Assembly (NCBI RefSeq): GCF_040183065.1
Contig: NC_091118.1
Span: forward strand, 211,270,529 to 211,334,528
DNA: 64,000 nt
DNA from: Periplaneta americana
Taxonomy: Eukaryota; Arthropoda; Insecta; Blattodea; Blattidae
Direction of reading: 5' to 3'
Program-made: the position numbers and the translations under genes
Notes under the pieces: generated by a model
What the model was told of the DNA's origin: nothing
Database searches by the model: none
What the model saw: the letters and a program-made list of their open reading frames with translations, nothing else
In this document: one piece after another, positions 53,667-63,135 of the stretch
Position numbering within the stretch: position 1 is the stretch's first letter
Layout: each line of letters opens with the position of its first letter

Positions 53667-53757
53667 GGAGGCCGTGACTAAGAAGGTATATATGCAACGA
53701 TCATAAGAAGATGTGCAAATGTGCTGTCCCGATCCACTCCTCCAAGAACGTCATTGT

Positions 53758-54096
53758 AATCATTGTTGCCAACTTAGGAACTTTGTCGCTAGTTCTAACA
53801 AGTTTTCGAGCTATGCGAACAGATTTGGCGTCCTAGCGCCTACCAACAAATATAAATAAATTTTAAGTATAAAACAGCGACATCTCATATATTAGATGTC
53901 ACTTAAATGTTTAATTTTAGGTAATGTTATGAGAATTCCAAAAAGCTTTGAAAATATTTGAAAGTGAAAATGCAGACCCAACAAAACTTCTAATGCAAAT
54001 TCAAAGGTCATTCCGCAAAAAAGAAAAAAAAAAAGAAAAAGAAAATAAAAATAAAAAATAAATTACCTCAGCAACCAAAATTTAATAACACTCAAC
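53758..54096. other. No recognised gene
   Basis: AT-rich spacer with an A-rich run at 54018-54062. Confidence 0.5.
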
Positions 54097-54550
54097 CAGG
54101 AGTATGGTTGTGAAACTTGGACTCTCACTTTGAGAGAGGAACATAGGTTAAGAGTGTTTGAGAATAAAGTTCTCAGGAAAATATTTGGGGCTAAGAGGGA
54201 TGAAGTTACAGAAGAATGGAGAAAGTTACACAACACAGAACTGCACGCATTGTATTCTTCACCTGACATAATTAGGAACATTAAATCCAGACGTTTGAGA
54301 TGGGGGTCATGTAGCACGTATGGGCGAATCCAGAAATGCATATAGAGTGTTAGTTGGGAGGGAAGAGGGGAAAAGACCTTTGGGGAGGCCCAGACGTAGA
54401 TGGGAAGATAATATTAAAATGTATTTGAGGGAGGTGGGATATGATGACAGAGACTGGATTAATCTTGCTCAGGATAGGGACCAATGGCGGACTTATGTGA
54501 GGGCGGCAATGAACCTCCGGGTTCCTTAAAAGCCAGTAAGTAAGTAAGTA
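54097..54550 (+). mobile_element. RTE-1 copy F, strongly 5' truncated
   Basis: Begins at YGCETWTLT-coding sequence; 54130-54345 gives LREEHRLRVFENKVLRKIFG and IIRNIKSRRLRWG, then a 2-base loss (GGGCAGGGCATG to GGGGGTCATG) shifts the frame to 54320-54529: MGESRNAYRVLVGREEGKRP and RRRWEDNIKMYLREVGYDDR. The 3' tail is GCCAGTAAGTAAGTAAGT. Target duplication not found. Confidence 0.9.
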
Positions 54551-54949
54551 TTATTAAAATAATTACCACTGAATGCGTTAAAAAACATAGAGTACGAAAT
54601 TTAGACCTCTTCATTGAAATGTCAAAAATGCATAAATTAAATCTTCATGTTTTATATTCCATTTGTTTCCGCATTTATAAATTTTGAATTCTGTACATTG
54701 TAGCTAAATTTTGAAGGCTCTTAACAACATAATTTCAAGTCTTCAACTTTTAATAATCTGTGAATATAAGCAAAAACCAAACAATACAAACAATAATCAT
54801 CCCCAACAATGATGACGTACGTATTTATCTTCTCTGATAGCAAATGGGTGTGTAAAGACCACAAAGTCATAAATCATTTTAATGGAACAGGTACTTTTTG
54901 GTCTCTTATTTCCTTTAGTGACATTTTAGCAACTTTCGTAAATTTCTAA
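54551..54949. other. No recognised gene
   Basis: AT-rich spacer; no motif. Confidence 0.5.
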
Positions 54950-55138
54950 GGGCCATATTCATAGACATTCTTAGCGCGGGCTTCCGGTCGATGATCAGCG
55001 AATTAACTTTTTTCGTATTCATAAACCAGTGTTGGCGATATGATATGATATGAATCTTGTACAAGTAATCAGTCGATTGCCGGGGCTAGTTTAGCACGCT
55101 CGTAACGCGGGCTAGCGAAATGTCTATGCATAGCACCC
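54950..55138. mobile_element. MITE with GGGCCATATTCATAGACATT ends, copy 1
   Basis: The left end GGGCCATATTCATAGACATT and the inverted right end GGGTGCTATGCATAGACATT share CATAGACATT and flanking bases. The interior has GCTTCCGGT.GATGATCAGCG and CATAAACCAGTGTTGGCGAT. A second copy lies inverted at 63591. A TA dinucleotide is present at both flanks, though a base of ambiguity remains. Confidence 0.75.
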
Positions 55139-55691
55139 TTAGCGATTTTCTAACGAATTTAAGGTATCGGCACAACGACTTCAACATTTCACTTGTTGGC
55201 AACGTTGTAATTCGCAACTGTTGACTAAAATAACATCATAATCTTATCTGCTGGTATTGTTATCACCTGCGATGGGTGCAGTCACTTCAATCACTCAGAC
55301 AGGAACAAATCTGACACCCTCCCCCTCTCCTCAACACTTCTCCACTCGTCCCGCCCTCAAATCTATCATTCTGTTTTTGGACTGACTGTTTCCATTAGGC
55401 CTATGCGAAACACGAGGACAAATTATTGTTATTCAAATGCAATACCTAGGCATCAACGAATCTAGAAATAATTTACAGAAAATATAATTATTTAGTAACA
55501 ATTACGCCTATTAGATTTTTTTATGTCAACACACAATGACGACCTACTGAAAATCCAATGAGATGATTTCCTTCTTGGTTTAGCCTATTGTATTAGACAG
55601 AAGAACCTGATAAATGAAACTACACGGTTTGTATCAAACAAAAAATAATTCCTTAAGAGAAATTAATTATTACGAAAAGAATTATTTACTA
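55139..55691. other. No recognised gene
   Basis: Spacer before the minus-strand Helitron; no motif. Confidence 0.5.
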
Positions 55692-57109
55692 CTAGCCGTA
55701 CCCGAGCGCTCCGCTGCACCCGTTAGAAATAAATATAAAGTAATTACATAATTAAAATAGGACGTTTGATCCAGGGAACATTCGTGTTTGATAGAAGGAT
55801 AAATCGTTTAATATGTTACTTAATTTAAATTGTATTTAAAATATTAAAATGCGATCATTTTGATCCAGAGACACTCATTTGGTGCAATGACAATTCCTTT
55901 AACATGTTTCTTAATTGTTATTACCAATTATTTTTGGAAAAGCGAAAATTAACAGAAAAATTTTGGCTACAGATTTATTATTATATTATATTATATTATA
56001 TTACATTATATTATGTAAAAAGTGCGTTGATAACGGATGTACTCGAATTAGAAAGTTTTTAGTTTGTTGTGGGAGCTCTTGAATCTCAGGAGGAACAGCT
56101 TTTACAACAGCGCAACATAATCTGCTTCGCTCATTACCCAATTTTTTTGCATTGCATTTATTGCATATGTATTTTATGTATTTTGACACGATTCAATTGA
56201 GTATAGTTAAAATTTGAATTATACAATAATGGATTGCTAAGCTAACGTACTATTACTGTATACTATATCAATACACTCTCGTTGTTCGTTAATTCTCTGA
56301 GATAAAAATGAATGTTCATAAACATTATTATAAGAAATACAGGAAATGAATACACAGAATAACCTATCAAGTTTTCTGTGCATAAGAAGCTATTTTAATC
56401 TTACCTGTCCTCAATTCACTCACAAGTTACTGTAATAACATTATAGCATTATGTCCATCCAGAGAAACTACACTTTCCAATGGTGAAATAATAATTAATT
56501 ATACAAATCGGTTAATTTAGCTTCCTATATTACTTCATACAAACACAGAAACATTGCCTGTAGGCTATGTTTCATAGCTTTCGATTGTTGTGTCCAAGAC
56601 CCCTTATAGACGAAGTCATTTGTTTTTTATTTCAATACACCGCCTTAGATGGCAGTTATTTTAATTTTAAAACTCATTTATCTCATTAAATATCAGTCCT
56701 ATCAAAATGTTTCAAAGAATAAAACTTATCAGAAATCATTTTTAAAGAAACGTTTGTTATGTAACATTTTTCACAAAAATCAATAATAAACGAGATATTT
56801 CGATTTATTAAATTCAGGCCCCCTTATAACCCCCCTTTTAAATAATGTATTTTGAATGCCATATAGCCTAAAATCTAAGTTACAACGAACTTAATTTATA
56901 TTCCAATTTTCATCGAAATCCGTTCAGCCATTATCGCGTGAAAAAGTAACAAACATACAGACAGACAGACAAACAGACATACAAACAAACATTTAAAAAA
57001 AGCGATTTTCGGTTTCAGGATGGTTAATTATACATGTTAACACAATTTGTTTTTAGAAAATCGAAAATTACCGGAAAAATTTTGGCTACAGATTAATTAT
57101 TAGTATAGA
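55692..57109 (-). mobile_element. Non-autonomous Helitron-like element, copy 3
   Basis: Reverse orientation: 5' TCTATACTAATAATTAATCT at 57109, 3' GGTACGGCTAG at 55692 (plus-strand CTAGCCGTACC), target A|T. It has the same composite structure as copy 1, including the second internal 5'-end copy and an imperfect ATAAT tract (55980-56014). Copy 1 and copy 3 are nearly the same length (1424 and 1418 bp). Confidence 0.88.
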
Positions 57110-57286
57110 TTTCCTTGGAAACTGATTCAGTTCATATGCTTGTCTCCCCAATATAAATACTTCGCTCGTAGGGAAGTAGGATCCTCTTTATTAAAGGATT
57201 AGGGGTTACTAGTACTAAAACCGAGCATGTTTTAAAAATTCTTTAAATTGGGCATTTTACAACGCTGTATATAGCGTCTGAATGAC
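57110..57286. other. Spacer, possibly 5' continuation of LINE-3
   Basis: No clear RT homology before 57287; the LINE-3 copy is probably 5' truncated here. Confidence 0.4.
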
Positions 57287-57497
57287 ATGAAAGTCATTAA
57301 TGCCAGCGAAATGAGTCCAGTTATTTATTTTGACTGTAATAACTGTATATCCGAAAGAAAATTAGTTAATAATGGACTTCGACAAGGTTGTCCACTATCA
57401 CCAACTTTATTTAATATTTATATAAATGAAATTATTTTAAAATGGAACCAAATCTACACATCAGGAATCAAAATAACCAGTGCTCTAACATTAAATA

Positions 57498-58174
57498 CGA
57501 GGCGTGTTCTTAAAGTAAGTTCCATTTTCAATTATAGCTGTCGCATCGCTGCAATCGTTATTTTGCGCATGCGTGTTTTCTTCTTCAGTCCTCAGCAAGC
57601 TGTGCATGCAGTTTCAGAGCTCCAGTCCGTGTGTGTGGTTAGTTGTGATCAGTTGAAATGTTTAAAGTGATCGAGCACCACGCCGACTGTGAGATGCGGT
57701 CTGTTATCCGTTTTTTGAATGCGAGAAACATCAAACCAGCTGACATTCATCGTCAACTTTGTGAGGTGTATGGTGATGATGCTATTAGTGATGGAATGGT
57801 CAGGAGATGGGTTAGGAAGTTCAAAGAGGGCCGCGTCTCTGTGCATGACGAGCAGCATGCCGGTCGGCCATCTTTGATCAATGACGATTTGGTGCGTGCT
57901 GTCGATGAAAAAATTCATGAGGACGGGTGGTTCACAATTTCTTCGCTTTCCTTGAATTTTCCACAAATGTTGCGGAGTGGTTCGCAGGCGGGCGAATTCT
58001 ACAATGAGGGGATAGAAAGACTTGTGCCACGACTCGATAAATGCCTCAATAATGGTGGAGATTATGGTGAGAAGTAATTGAAGTGTGGGGAATACAATGC
58101 TACAAAAATGGTTTGTAAATATTTTCCGTTTACTTTCTACACCCTTTTGGAACTTACTTTAAGAACACGCCTCG
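57498..58174 (+). mobile_element. mariner element, internally deleted, with perfect 26-bp TIRs (677 bp)
   Basis: TIRs 57498-57523 (CGAGGCGTGTTCTTAAAGTA...) and 58149-58174 are exact inverted repeats of 26 bp, with TA at both flanks (57496-57497, 58175-58176). About half of a normal 1.3-kb mariner is missing from the middle of the transposase. Identical TIRs suggest recent movement, presumably driven by a full-length relative elsewhere. Confidence 0.93.
57658..58077 (+). CDS. Truncated mariner transposase: DNA-binding domain fused to C-terminus (139 aa)
   Basis: Residues 1-58 are the first HTH (MRSVIRFLNARNIKPADIHR, then MVRRWVRKFKEGR). Residues about 66-98 hold the GRPSLINDD linker and start of the second HTH. 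Around residues 99-112 the frame jumps to the last 28 residues of the family (EFYNEGIERLVPRLDKCLNN). The whole catalytic region, with all three Asp, is gone, yet the deletion kept the frame. If expressed, it would bind mariner TIRs without cutting; repressor activity of such products is known for other DNA transposons (P element KP), and here is inference. The ATG at 57658 matches the usual mariner start. Confidence 0.85.
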   Translation: MFKVIEHHADCEMRSVIRFLNARNIKPADIHRQLCEVYGDDAISDGMVRRWVRKFKEGRVSVHDEQHAGRPSLINDDLVRAVDEKIHEDGWFTISSLSLNFPQMLRSGSQAGEFYNEGIERLVPRLDKCLNNGGDYGEK

Positions 58175-58202
58175 TATCTTACTCTATGCCGATGATCAAG
58201 TC

Positions 58203-58780
58203 ATGATTTACAATTCAGAGGATAATTCACAAAGAGGATTATATACATTAAATAAAACATTACGAGATTTTGGGATGGAAATTTCAGCACAAAAATCAAA
58301 AGTAATGACATTTTTAGGACAAGACCCAGTCAGAAGTAAGATAATACACAATAACCAATGCCTCAAACAAGTGCAAAATTTCAATTATCTGGGTTGTGAA
58401 ATATCTTATCAAAATGAAAAAGATGTGAACAAGAAAATTACCAAATTTACACAAATTCTAGGAATAATAAACAATACATTAAAAGCTAAATTAGTACAAA
58501 AATCTACAAGAATAAAAATATATAATACACTAGCATTGCCCTCCCTTTTATACGGAAGCGAGATTTGGACATATAAAAAAGACATGAACAGAATGAAATC
58601 TTTCACGAGGACAGCAGGATATATTCTTTTAAACCGAAAAAGGAATGAAGAAATTTTAGAACAATTAGAAGTAGAGTCAGTAGAAGAAAAAGTCAAAAGA
58701 TACAAATTAAATTGGTTAGATCATGTAAGAAGAATGGAAAATTCAAGAATCCCAGGAATTATGTTGCAGTATAAACTTAA
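58203..58780 (+). pseudogene. LINE-3 copy 2 RT C-terminal region, open frame
   Basis: Open from the end of the mariner through LQYKLKGHD. Contains the end of the palm, the thumb and the SRIPGIMLQYK C-terminal block. It then continues by chance into a SINE-B fragment (MSPGSSTESYPAFAPNGLRE and beyond), so the apparent 267-aa protein is a chimera. The block RTAGYILLNRKRNEEILEQL corresponds to the same region in copy 1. Confidence 0.85.
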
Positions 58781-58790
58781 AGGACATGAT

Positions 58791-58948
58791 GAAATGAGTC
58801 CAGGGTCCAGCACCGAAAGTTACCCAGCATTTGCTCCTAATGGATTGAGGGAAAACCCTCAACCAGGTAACATATCCCCACCAAGATTTGAACCTGGGCC
58901 CGCTCGTTTCACGATCAGGCATACTAACCATTACTCCACTGCGGTGAA
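58791..58948 (-). mobile_element. SINE-B fragment, minus strand
   Basis: The minus strand starts CACCGCAGTGGAGTAATGGT, with box-B-like GGTTCAAATCTTG, then TTACCTGGTTGAGGGTTTTC, GAGCAAATGCTGGGTAACTT and GACTCATTTCATC, where it joins LINE-3. The tail half is missing. Confidence 0.85.
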
Positions 58949-59013
58949 CCCCAGGTTGTTAGACGGCAATGAACCTGCGGGTTTCTTAAAAGCCATTTGT
59001 AAGTAAGTACGCA
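58949..59013 (+). mobile_element. RTE-1 extreme 3' end
   Basis: GGCAATGAACCTGCGGGTTT then CTTAAAAGCCATTTGTAAGTAAGT matches only the last 50 or so bases of RTE-1; a very strongly 5'-truncated copy. Confidence 0.8.
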
Positions 59014-59020
59014 TAACAAC

Positions 59021-59022
<2 letters not shown>

Positions 59023-59088
<66 letters not shown>
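59023..59088. repeat. (AAT)n microsatellite
   Basis: About 22 units soon after the RTE-1 3' end. Confidence 0.95.
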
Positions 59089-59089
<1 letters not shown>

Positions 59090-59212
59090 GTTAGATTAAA
59101 TTTAACTGATCTCAAAGATTCTGTAAGCACACACTTCCGTCATTTTTGGAATTGCGTAATCACTTGACCTGGAAAGATATATAGTACCATTACTCCTTAA
59201 TTGACTCTGTCC

Positions 59213-59455
59213 ACTGCTGTGGAGTAACGATTAACATCTCTGACTGTGAAACGAGCGGGTTTAAATCCTGGTTGGGACAAGTTACCTGGTTGCGGTTTTT
59301 CCAGAGTTTTCCCTCAACCCATTAAGAGCAAATGCTGGGTAACTTTTGACGCTAGACCCTGGAATCATTTCGCAGGCATTATCACCTTCAACTCATTCCG
59401 ACGCTAGATAACCATAGCAGTTGATACAGCGTCGTAAAATAACTAACAAACAATT
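59213..59455 (+). mobile_element. SINE-B, diverged full-length copy
   Basis: TCCACTGCTGTGGAGTAACG, GGGTTTAAATCCTGG in the B-box position, GTTACCTGGTTGCGGTTTTT, GAGCAAATGCTGGGTAACTT, 3' end GTTGATACAGCGTCGTAAAA then TAACTAACAAA. No target duplication could be fixed. Confidence 0.88.
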
Positions 59456-59674
59456 GAGCTCTACATGTTGTGCATTAAGATCCTTATCTTGTATTGGCAA
59501 TATAAACACTCTTAAAATGGCATGCTTTGCATACTTTAATTCTACAATGCAACATGGATTAATGTTCTTGATTAACTCATCTGACAAAAGGAATCTCTAA
59601 GAATAGTAACAGGTATGCATAAATAATTTAGAAATATTTACCGTATTTTGTGAGTAAATCCTGTCCTTGATGCC

Positions 59675-60330
59675 GAAATGTAATAATTATACACCTGGTA
59701 GTAGCCCTTTCTGTCAAAAAATCTGAAAGTTAGAATTTATAAAACAGTTATATTACCGGTTGTTCTGTATGGTTGTGAAACTTGGACTCTCACTTTGAGA
59801 GAGGAACATAGGTTAAGGGTGTTTGAGAATAAGGTGCTTAGGAAAATATGTGGGGTTAAGAGGGGTGACGTTACAGGAGAATGGAGAAAATTACACAACA
59901 CAGAACTGCACTCATTACATTCTTCACCTCACGTAATTAGGAACATTAAATCCAGACGTTTGAGATGGGCAGGGCATGTAGCACGTATGGGCGAATCCAG
60001 AAATGCATGTAGAGTGTTAGTTGGGAGGCCGGAGGGAAAAAGACCTTTAGGGAGGCCGAGACGTAGATGGGAAGATAATATTAAAATGGATTTGAGGGAG
60101 GTGGGATATGATGATAGAGAATGAATTAATCTTGTTCAGGATAGGGACCAATGGCGGGCTTATGTGAGGGCGGCAATGAACCTCCGGGTTCCTTAAAAGC
60201 CAGTATGTAAGTAAGTAAGTAAGGTAGTAGCCCTTTAATGCACCTCATTAAAGTACACCTATTCATTATAGTTCAGTTGTTCAGGCAATGAGAAATCACC
60301 ATTGTACCATTATAAAAGCGCAAGTATCGA
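59675..60330. repeat. Dispersed repeat Y copy 1, hosting RTE-1 copy G
   Basis: Outside the RTE-1 insertion, GAAATGTAATAATTATACAC to CACCATTGTACCATTATAAA matches 63878-64000 closely. Nature unknown; the right portion contains no coding sequence. The second copy is cut by the window edge. Confidence 0.75.
59711..60222 (+). mobile_element. RTE-1 copy G, 5' truncated (512 bp)
   Basis: Perfect 14-bp duplication GGTAGTAGCCCTTT (59697-59710, 60223-60236); the uninterrupted site is at 63911-63924 (GGTAGCAGCCCTTT). Encodes from [20 protein letters not shown] to RRRWEDNIKMDLREVGYDDR, then a TGG-to-TGA stop at about 60122 replaces the W of DW. Its 3' tail is (GTAA)n. Confidence 0.95.
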
Positions 60331-60787
60331 TTATTTTCGGATATGCAATCGACAGACAACTAGCGAAACGTCACGGAGGCTGTAAATCCAATACTGTCGC
60401 AGAAGGTTATGTTCTGTTACTATAATAATTAGCGTTAATTGTAAATAATATTCAAAATAAATTCAATTTGTCATCTCCTTTTTCAATTCTAAATCAATTT
60501 CCAGGTTATATCAATATTAATATTCATGTTATTCTCTAGATTATATCAACGTCAATGACATTCGTCCCTCGGAAAAAATCAATACTTTCGAGTCTGCGCA
60601 CATCTCACAATTTAGAAGGTCACTTCCGCTCTTCACTTACATAACCATAACATGAATACTTATGAATAATTTCAAGTTAGAAATATGGTCGAGCATAAAA
60701 AGTCGTATGAAACTTGCCTATAATAGTAATTAAGACGCTCGTATGAAAATTATGAAACTCGCTTGCGCTCGTTTCATAAACAAACAT
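60331..60787. other. No recognised gene
   Basis: AT-rich. GCCTATAATAGTAATTAAGA (60717) is repeated inverted after the SINE-B copy (61063-61085), so the SINE landed inside a pre-existing inverted repeat. Confidence 0.5.
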
Positions 60788-61043
60788 GTCCACACCTGTG
60801 GAATAACGGTCAGCGCGTCTGGCCGTGAAACCAGGTGACCCGGGTTCGAATCCCGGTCGGGGCAAGTTACCTGGTTGAGGTTTTTTCCGGGGTTTTCCCT
60901 CAACCCAATACGAGCAAATGCTGGATAACTTTCGGTGCTGGAACCCGGACTCATTTCACCGACATTATCACCTTCATTTCATTCAGACGCTAAATAACCT
61001 AGATGTTGATACAGCGTCGTAAAATAAACCAATAAAATAAAAA
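60788..61043 (+). mobile_element. SINE-B, full length (256 bp)
   Basis: 12-bp duplication ATAAACAAACAT (60776-60787, 61044-61055). GTCCACACCTGTGGAATAAC, GGGTTCGAATCCCGG (B box), GTTACCTGGTTGAGGTTTTT, GAGCAAATGCTGGATAACTT, 3' end GTTGATACAGCGTCGTAAAA then an AATAAA-rich tail. Reference SINE-B copy in this window. Confidence 0.93.
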
Positions 61044-61055
61044 ATAAACAAACAT

Positions 61056-61734
61056 ACTCGAGTCTTAATTACTACCATTATAGGCTCGTTGCATAATGTA
61101 CTATTATGTTAAAAATCAAATTACTTTTAGTACTAATCACACACAAATAGATCAATCGTGAATAGTAAGTCCAGAGCAAATAAGTGGACAATGCTTCTTG
61201 AATCGTACGTGAGATCCTAAGATTTGCGACTAGGGGGGCGGATAAAGAGCTAAAGAATGCTTCAGCATTTTAAGAGTGTCTGTGAATTTTTGTTTCCCTG
61301 GTGGCGATAGCTCCTCCCCCTGTTTGTCGTCGGCTGGTTAATGGGGTATAAACTGCAGACAACACTTAACTAATACAACCGTGCGTTCTTCGTAAACAAG
61401 TGCGATTACCAGCCGTCCTTACGTGACCAAGTGTGTTTGTTCTGTCCACCAAGATGCGGAGTCCATTAGGGCTGCCACAGATGATAACCCGCCTTAAGCT
61501 CATTGTGTAACTACCACCACCAACAACAGCAACAAGAAGAAGAAGAAGAAGAAGAAGCTGTTCTGTGTAACAATCTACGTACAGTTCATTTGTTCAATCA
61601 GATACAGGCGTCACCACTTCTTTTTGTCTTTTTTTTTGGTGTAGGCCTATTGTTTTTAGCGTGCCGTCAGTTTGTTTGTGTACGTATTCGTCGTATTTTG
61701 CTTATATTGAGTATTTATCCAGGATTGTTTTTAT
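61056..61734. other. No recognised gene
   Basis: Contains an AAG-rich stretch (61535-61558). The frame at 61503-61739 is low complexity at its start and hydrophobic after; no domain recognised. Confidence 0.45.
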
Positions 61735-62355
61735 TTTAATTATTTATTTATTATTTTGCTAATAATTGTAACATAACATATTATATATAGAAAAAACTTT
61801 AGCTCGCCCCTGAAAGAGTAGAACTCGTGCTCAGAGGCGGATTCCTGAATTGAAATTAATAATTATACAGTACAATTTGTCTTATGTCTACTGTGCAATT
61901 ATAGTATATAAATTTAAATTTACAATTTTTCAATTTTTATAAAATCCATACATAACTTTTTAAATTTAGTACTAGGACTATTAGAATTGACAAGATTAGG
62001 ATATTTAAATATAAATTTGTTATATATTCTTGGGCCTAAATTACTACTATGATTAAATACTGTAACAGTGTTCCATTTTGGTTCAAACAATCTTAAAGAA
62101 TTCATACCTTTTGTTTCATAACTATGAGAATACAATTCAAAATTATTTAGATTTTTATGTATGAATTTTATTAATACAATATAATAAGTTTGTCTTACGT
62201 TAAGTACATTAAAGTCTAGAAACAAATTTTGAGATGGAAAATCAATAGGTTTATGAAGACATATTTTAATTATTTTCTTCTGTAATAAATAAAGTGGATT
62301 AAAATTGGATTTAAATGAGCTACCCCATCCTATAATTCCATACATGTTGAGTATG
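61735..62355 (-). mobile_element. LINE-5 (CR1/Jockey-like) copy 2
   Basis: The minus-strand frame 62345-61920 encodes the ORF C-terminus (next entry); the 3' region CGAGTTCTACTCTTTCAGGG and a TTTA/TAAA-rich tail near 61735-61760 match copy 1 (41041 region). Cut off at 62356 by the Penelope-like insertion. Confidence 0.78.
61920..62345 (-). pseudogene. LINE-5 ORF2 C-terminal domain (141 codons, open)
   Basis: MYGIIGWGSSFKSNFNPLYL, QKKIIKICLHKPIDFPSQNL, DFNVLNVRQTYYIVLIKFIH and LRLFEPKWNTVTVFNHSSNL. YGIIxWG plus QKKIIKI is the post-RT region of CR1/Jockey-type LINEs. The frame is intact to its stop, but the RT itself lies beyond the truncation, so it is a dead copy. Confidence 0.8.
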
Positions 62356-62436
62356 GATGTAATAATATTTTAGGAATATGAATGATAAGAACTTTCTTGT
62401 GCTAAATTTTAACGTACCTTGCTAACATGTTTCGAC

Positions 62437-62793
62437 CTATTTTCGGTCATCTTCGGAACTGGTCGTTGTTGGTCTTGGCGCCTCTTGTTTCCTGTGTGGG
62501 TGCGTTCGTAGTGTAGAGTCAAAGAGTGTATGTGTTTTGAAATTGAGTTGTGTGTTGAGAATATCGTTGGGGTGTGTTTTCGTGTGTCTGTATATTTCAT
62601 ATTGTTCTAGTGTGTTGAGTTTCTGGCTTTTTGGTTGGATGTGCAGTATTTCCATGTCTGTGTTGATGTCTCTGTGGGTGTGGTTAGTATTTGTGATGTG
62701 TTCTGCATATGTGGAGATGTTTTGTAATTTTGTTATGGCTGTGATGTGTTCTTTGTAACGTGTTTGAAATGATCAGCCTGTCTGTCCTATGTA
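62437..62793 (-). pseudogene. GIY-YIG endonuclease fragment, left arm
   Basis: The minus-strand mirror of the right-arm fragment; the 62655-62437 frame gives MEILHIQPKSQKLNTLEQYE and IYRHTKTHPNDILNTQLNFK. The core TGRSF sequence near 62780 is altered (CTGATCATTTCAAACACG), and the extreme 5' part with CNTC is only in the spacer, on the other strand. Confidence 0.8.
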
Positions 62794-62798
62794 TACAA

Positions 62799-63135
62799 AC
62801 TCAAATGTAACACCTGCAACAACTTCTACATAGGACAGACAGGCAGATCATTTCAAACACGTTACAAAGAACACATCACAGCCATAACAAAATTACAAAA
62901 CACCTCCACATATGCAGAACACATCACAAATGCCAACCACACCTACAGAGACATCAACACAGACATGGAAATACTGCACATCCAACCAAAAAGCCAGAAA
63001 CTCAACACGCTAGAACAATATGAAATATACAGACACACGAAAACACACCCCAACGATATTCTCAACACACAACTCAATTTCAAAACACATACACTCTTTG
63101 ACTCTACACTACGAACGCACCCACACAGCAAATAA
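62799..63135 (+). pseudogene. GIY-YIG endonuclease fragment of a Penelope-like element, right arm
   Basis: From the spacer onward: YKLKCNTCNNFYIGQTGRSF, QTRYKEHITAITKLQNTSTY, EHITNANHTYRDINTDMEIL, HIQPKSQKLNTLEQYEIYRH. The FYIGQTGRSF..RYKEH pattern is the GIY-YIG core as it appears in Penelope-like proteins (tyrosine, conserved Arg), preceded by the C-x2-C (CNTC) that is common in that group. The reverse transcriptase that should precede it is absent. The frame ends soon after THPHSK. Confidence 0.85.

Larger units (their letters stand above)
52850..53757. repeat. Inverted repeat with about 300-bp arms carrying a C2H2 finger
   Basis: The left arm, about 52850-53165, matches the reverse complement of the right arm, about 53475-53757 (landmarks GGAGTGGATCGGGACAGCAC, GTCACGGCCTCCTTGACA, ATTGCTAGAAGTA.AAGTAAT). 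The spacer of about 310 bp is unique. Substitutions and small indels (about 10% by eye) show it is not recent. Confidence 0.88.
57287..58790 (+). mobile_element. LINE-3 copy 2, split by a mariner
   Basis: Before the mariner: NNGLRQGCPLSPTLFNIYIN, the RT motif B. After it: ILLYADDQVMIYNSEDN, motif C, then GMEISAQKSKVMTFLGQDPV, FNYLGCEISYQNEKDVNKKI, PSLLYGSEIW and RYKLNWLDHVRRMENSRIPG. Removing the mariner and one TA would rejoin the two halves in the same frame. 3' truncated at KLKGHD by a SINE-B fragment. Confidence 0.9.

Noticed and set aside
58203..59006. 267-codon ORF ending in SPPRFEPGPARFTIRHTNHY-type sequence
   Set aside because: The C-terminal third is a minus-strand SINE-B fragment and RTE-1 tail read through by chance. 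The frames at 60677-60954 are likewise antisense SINE-B.
62537..62758. Hydrophobic 73-codon ORF (VCLYISYCSSVLSFWLFGWM)
   Set aside because: Antisense to the GIY-YIG coding strand of the left palindrome arm; it recurs in the right arm (62943-63161) for the same reason.
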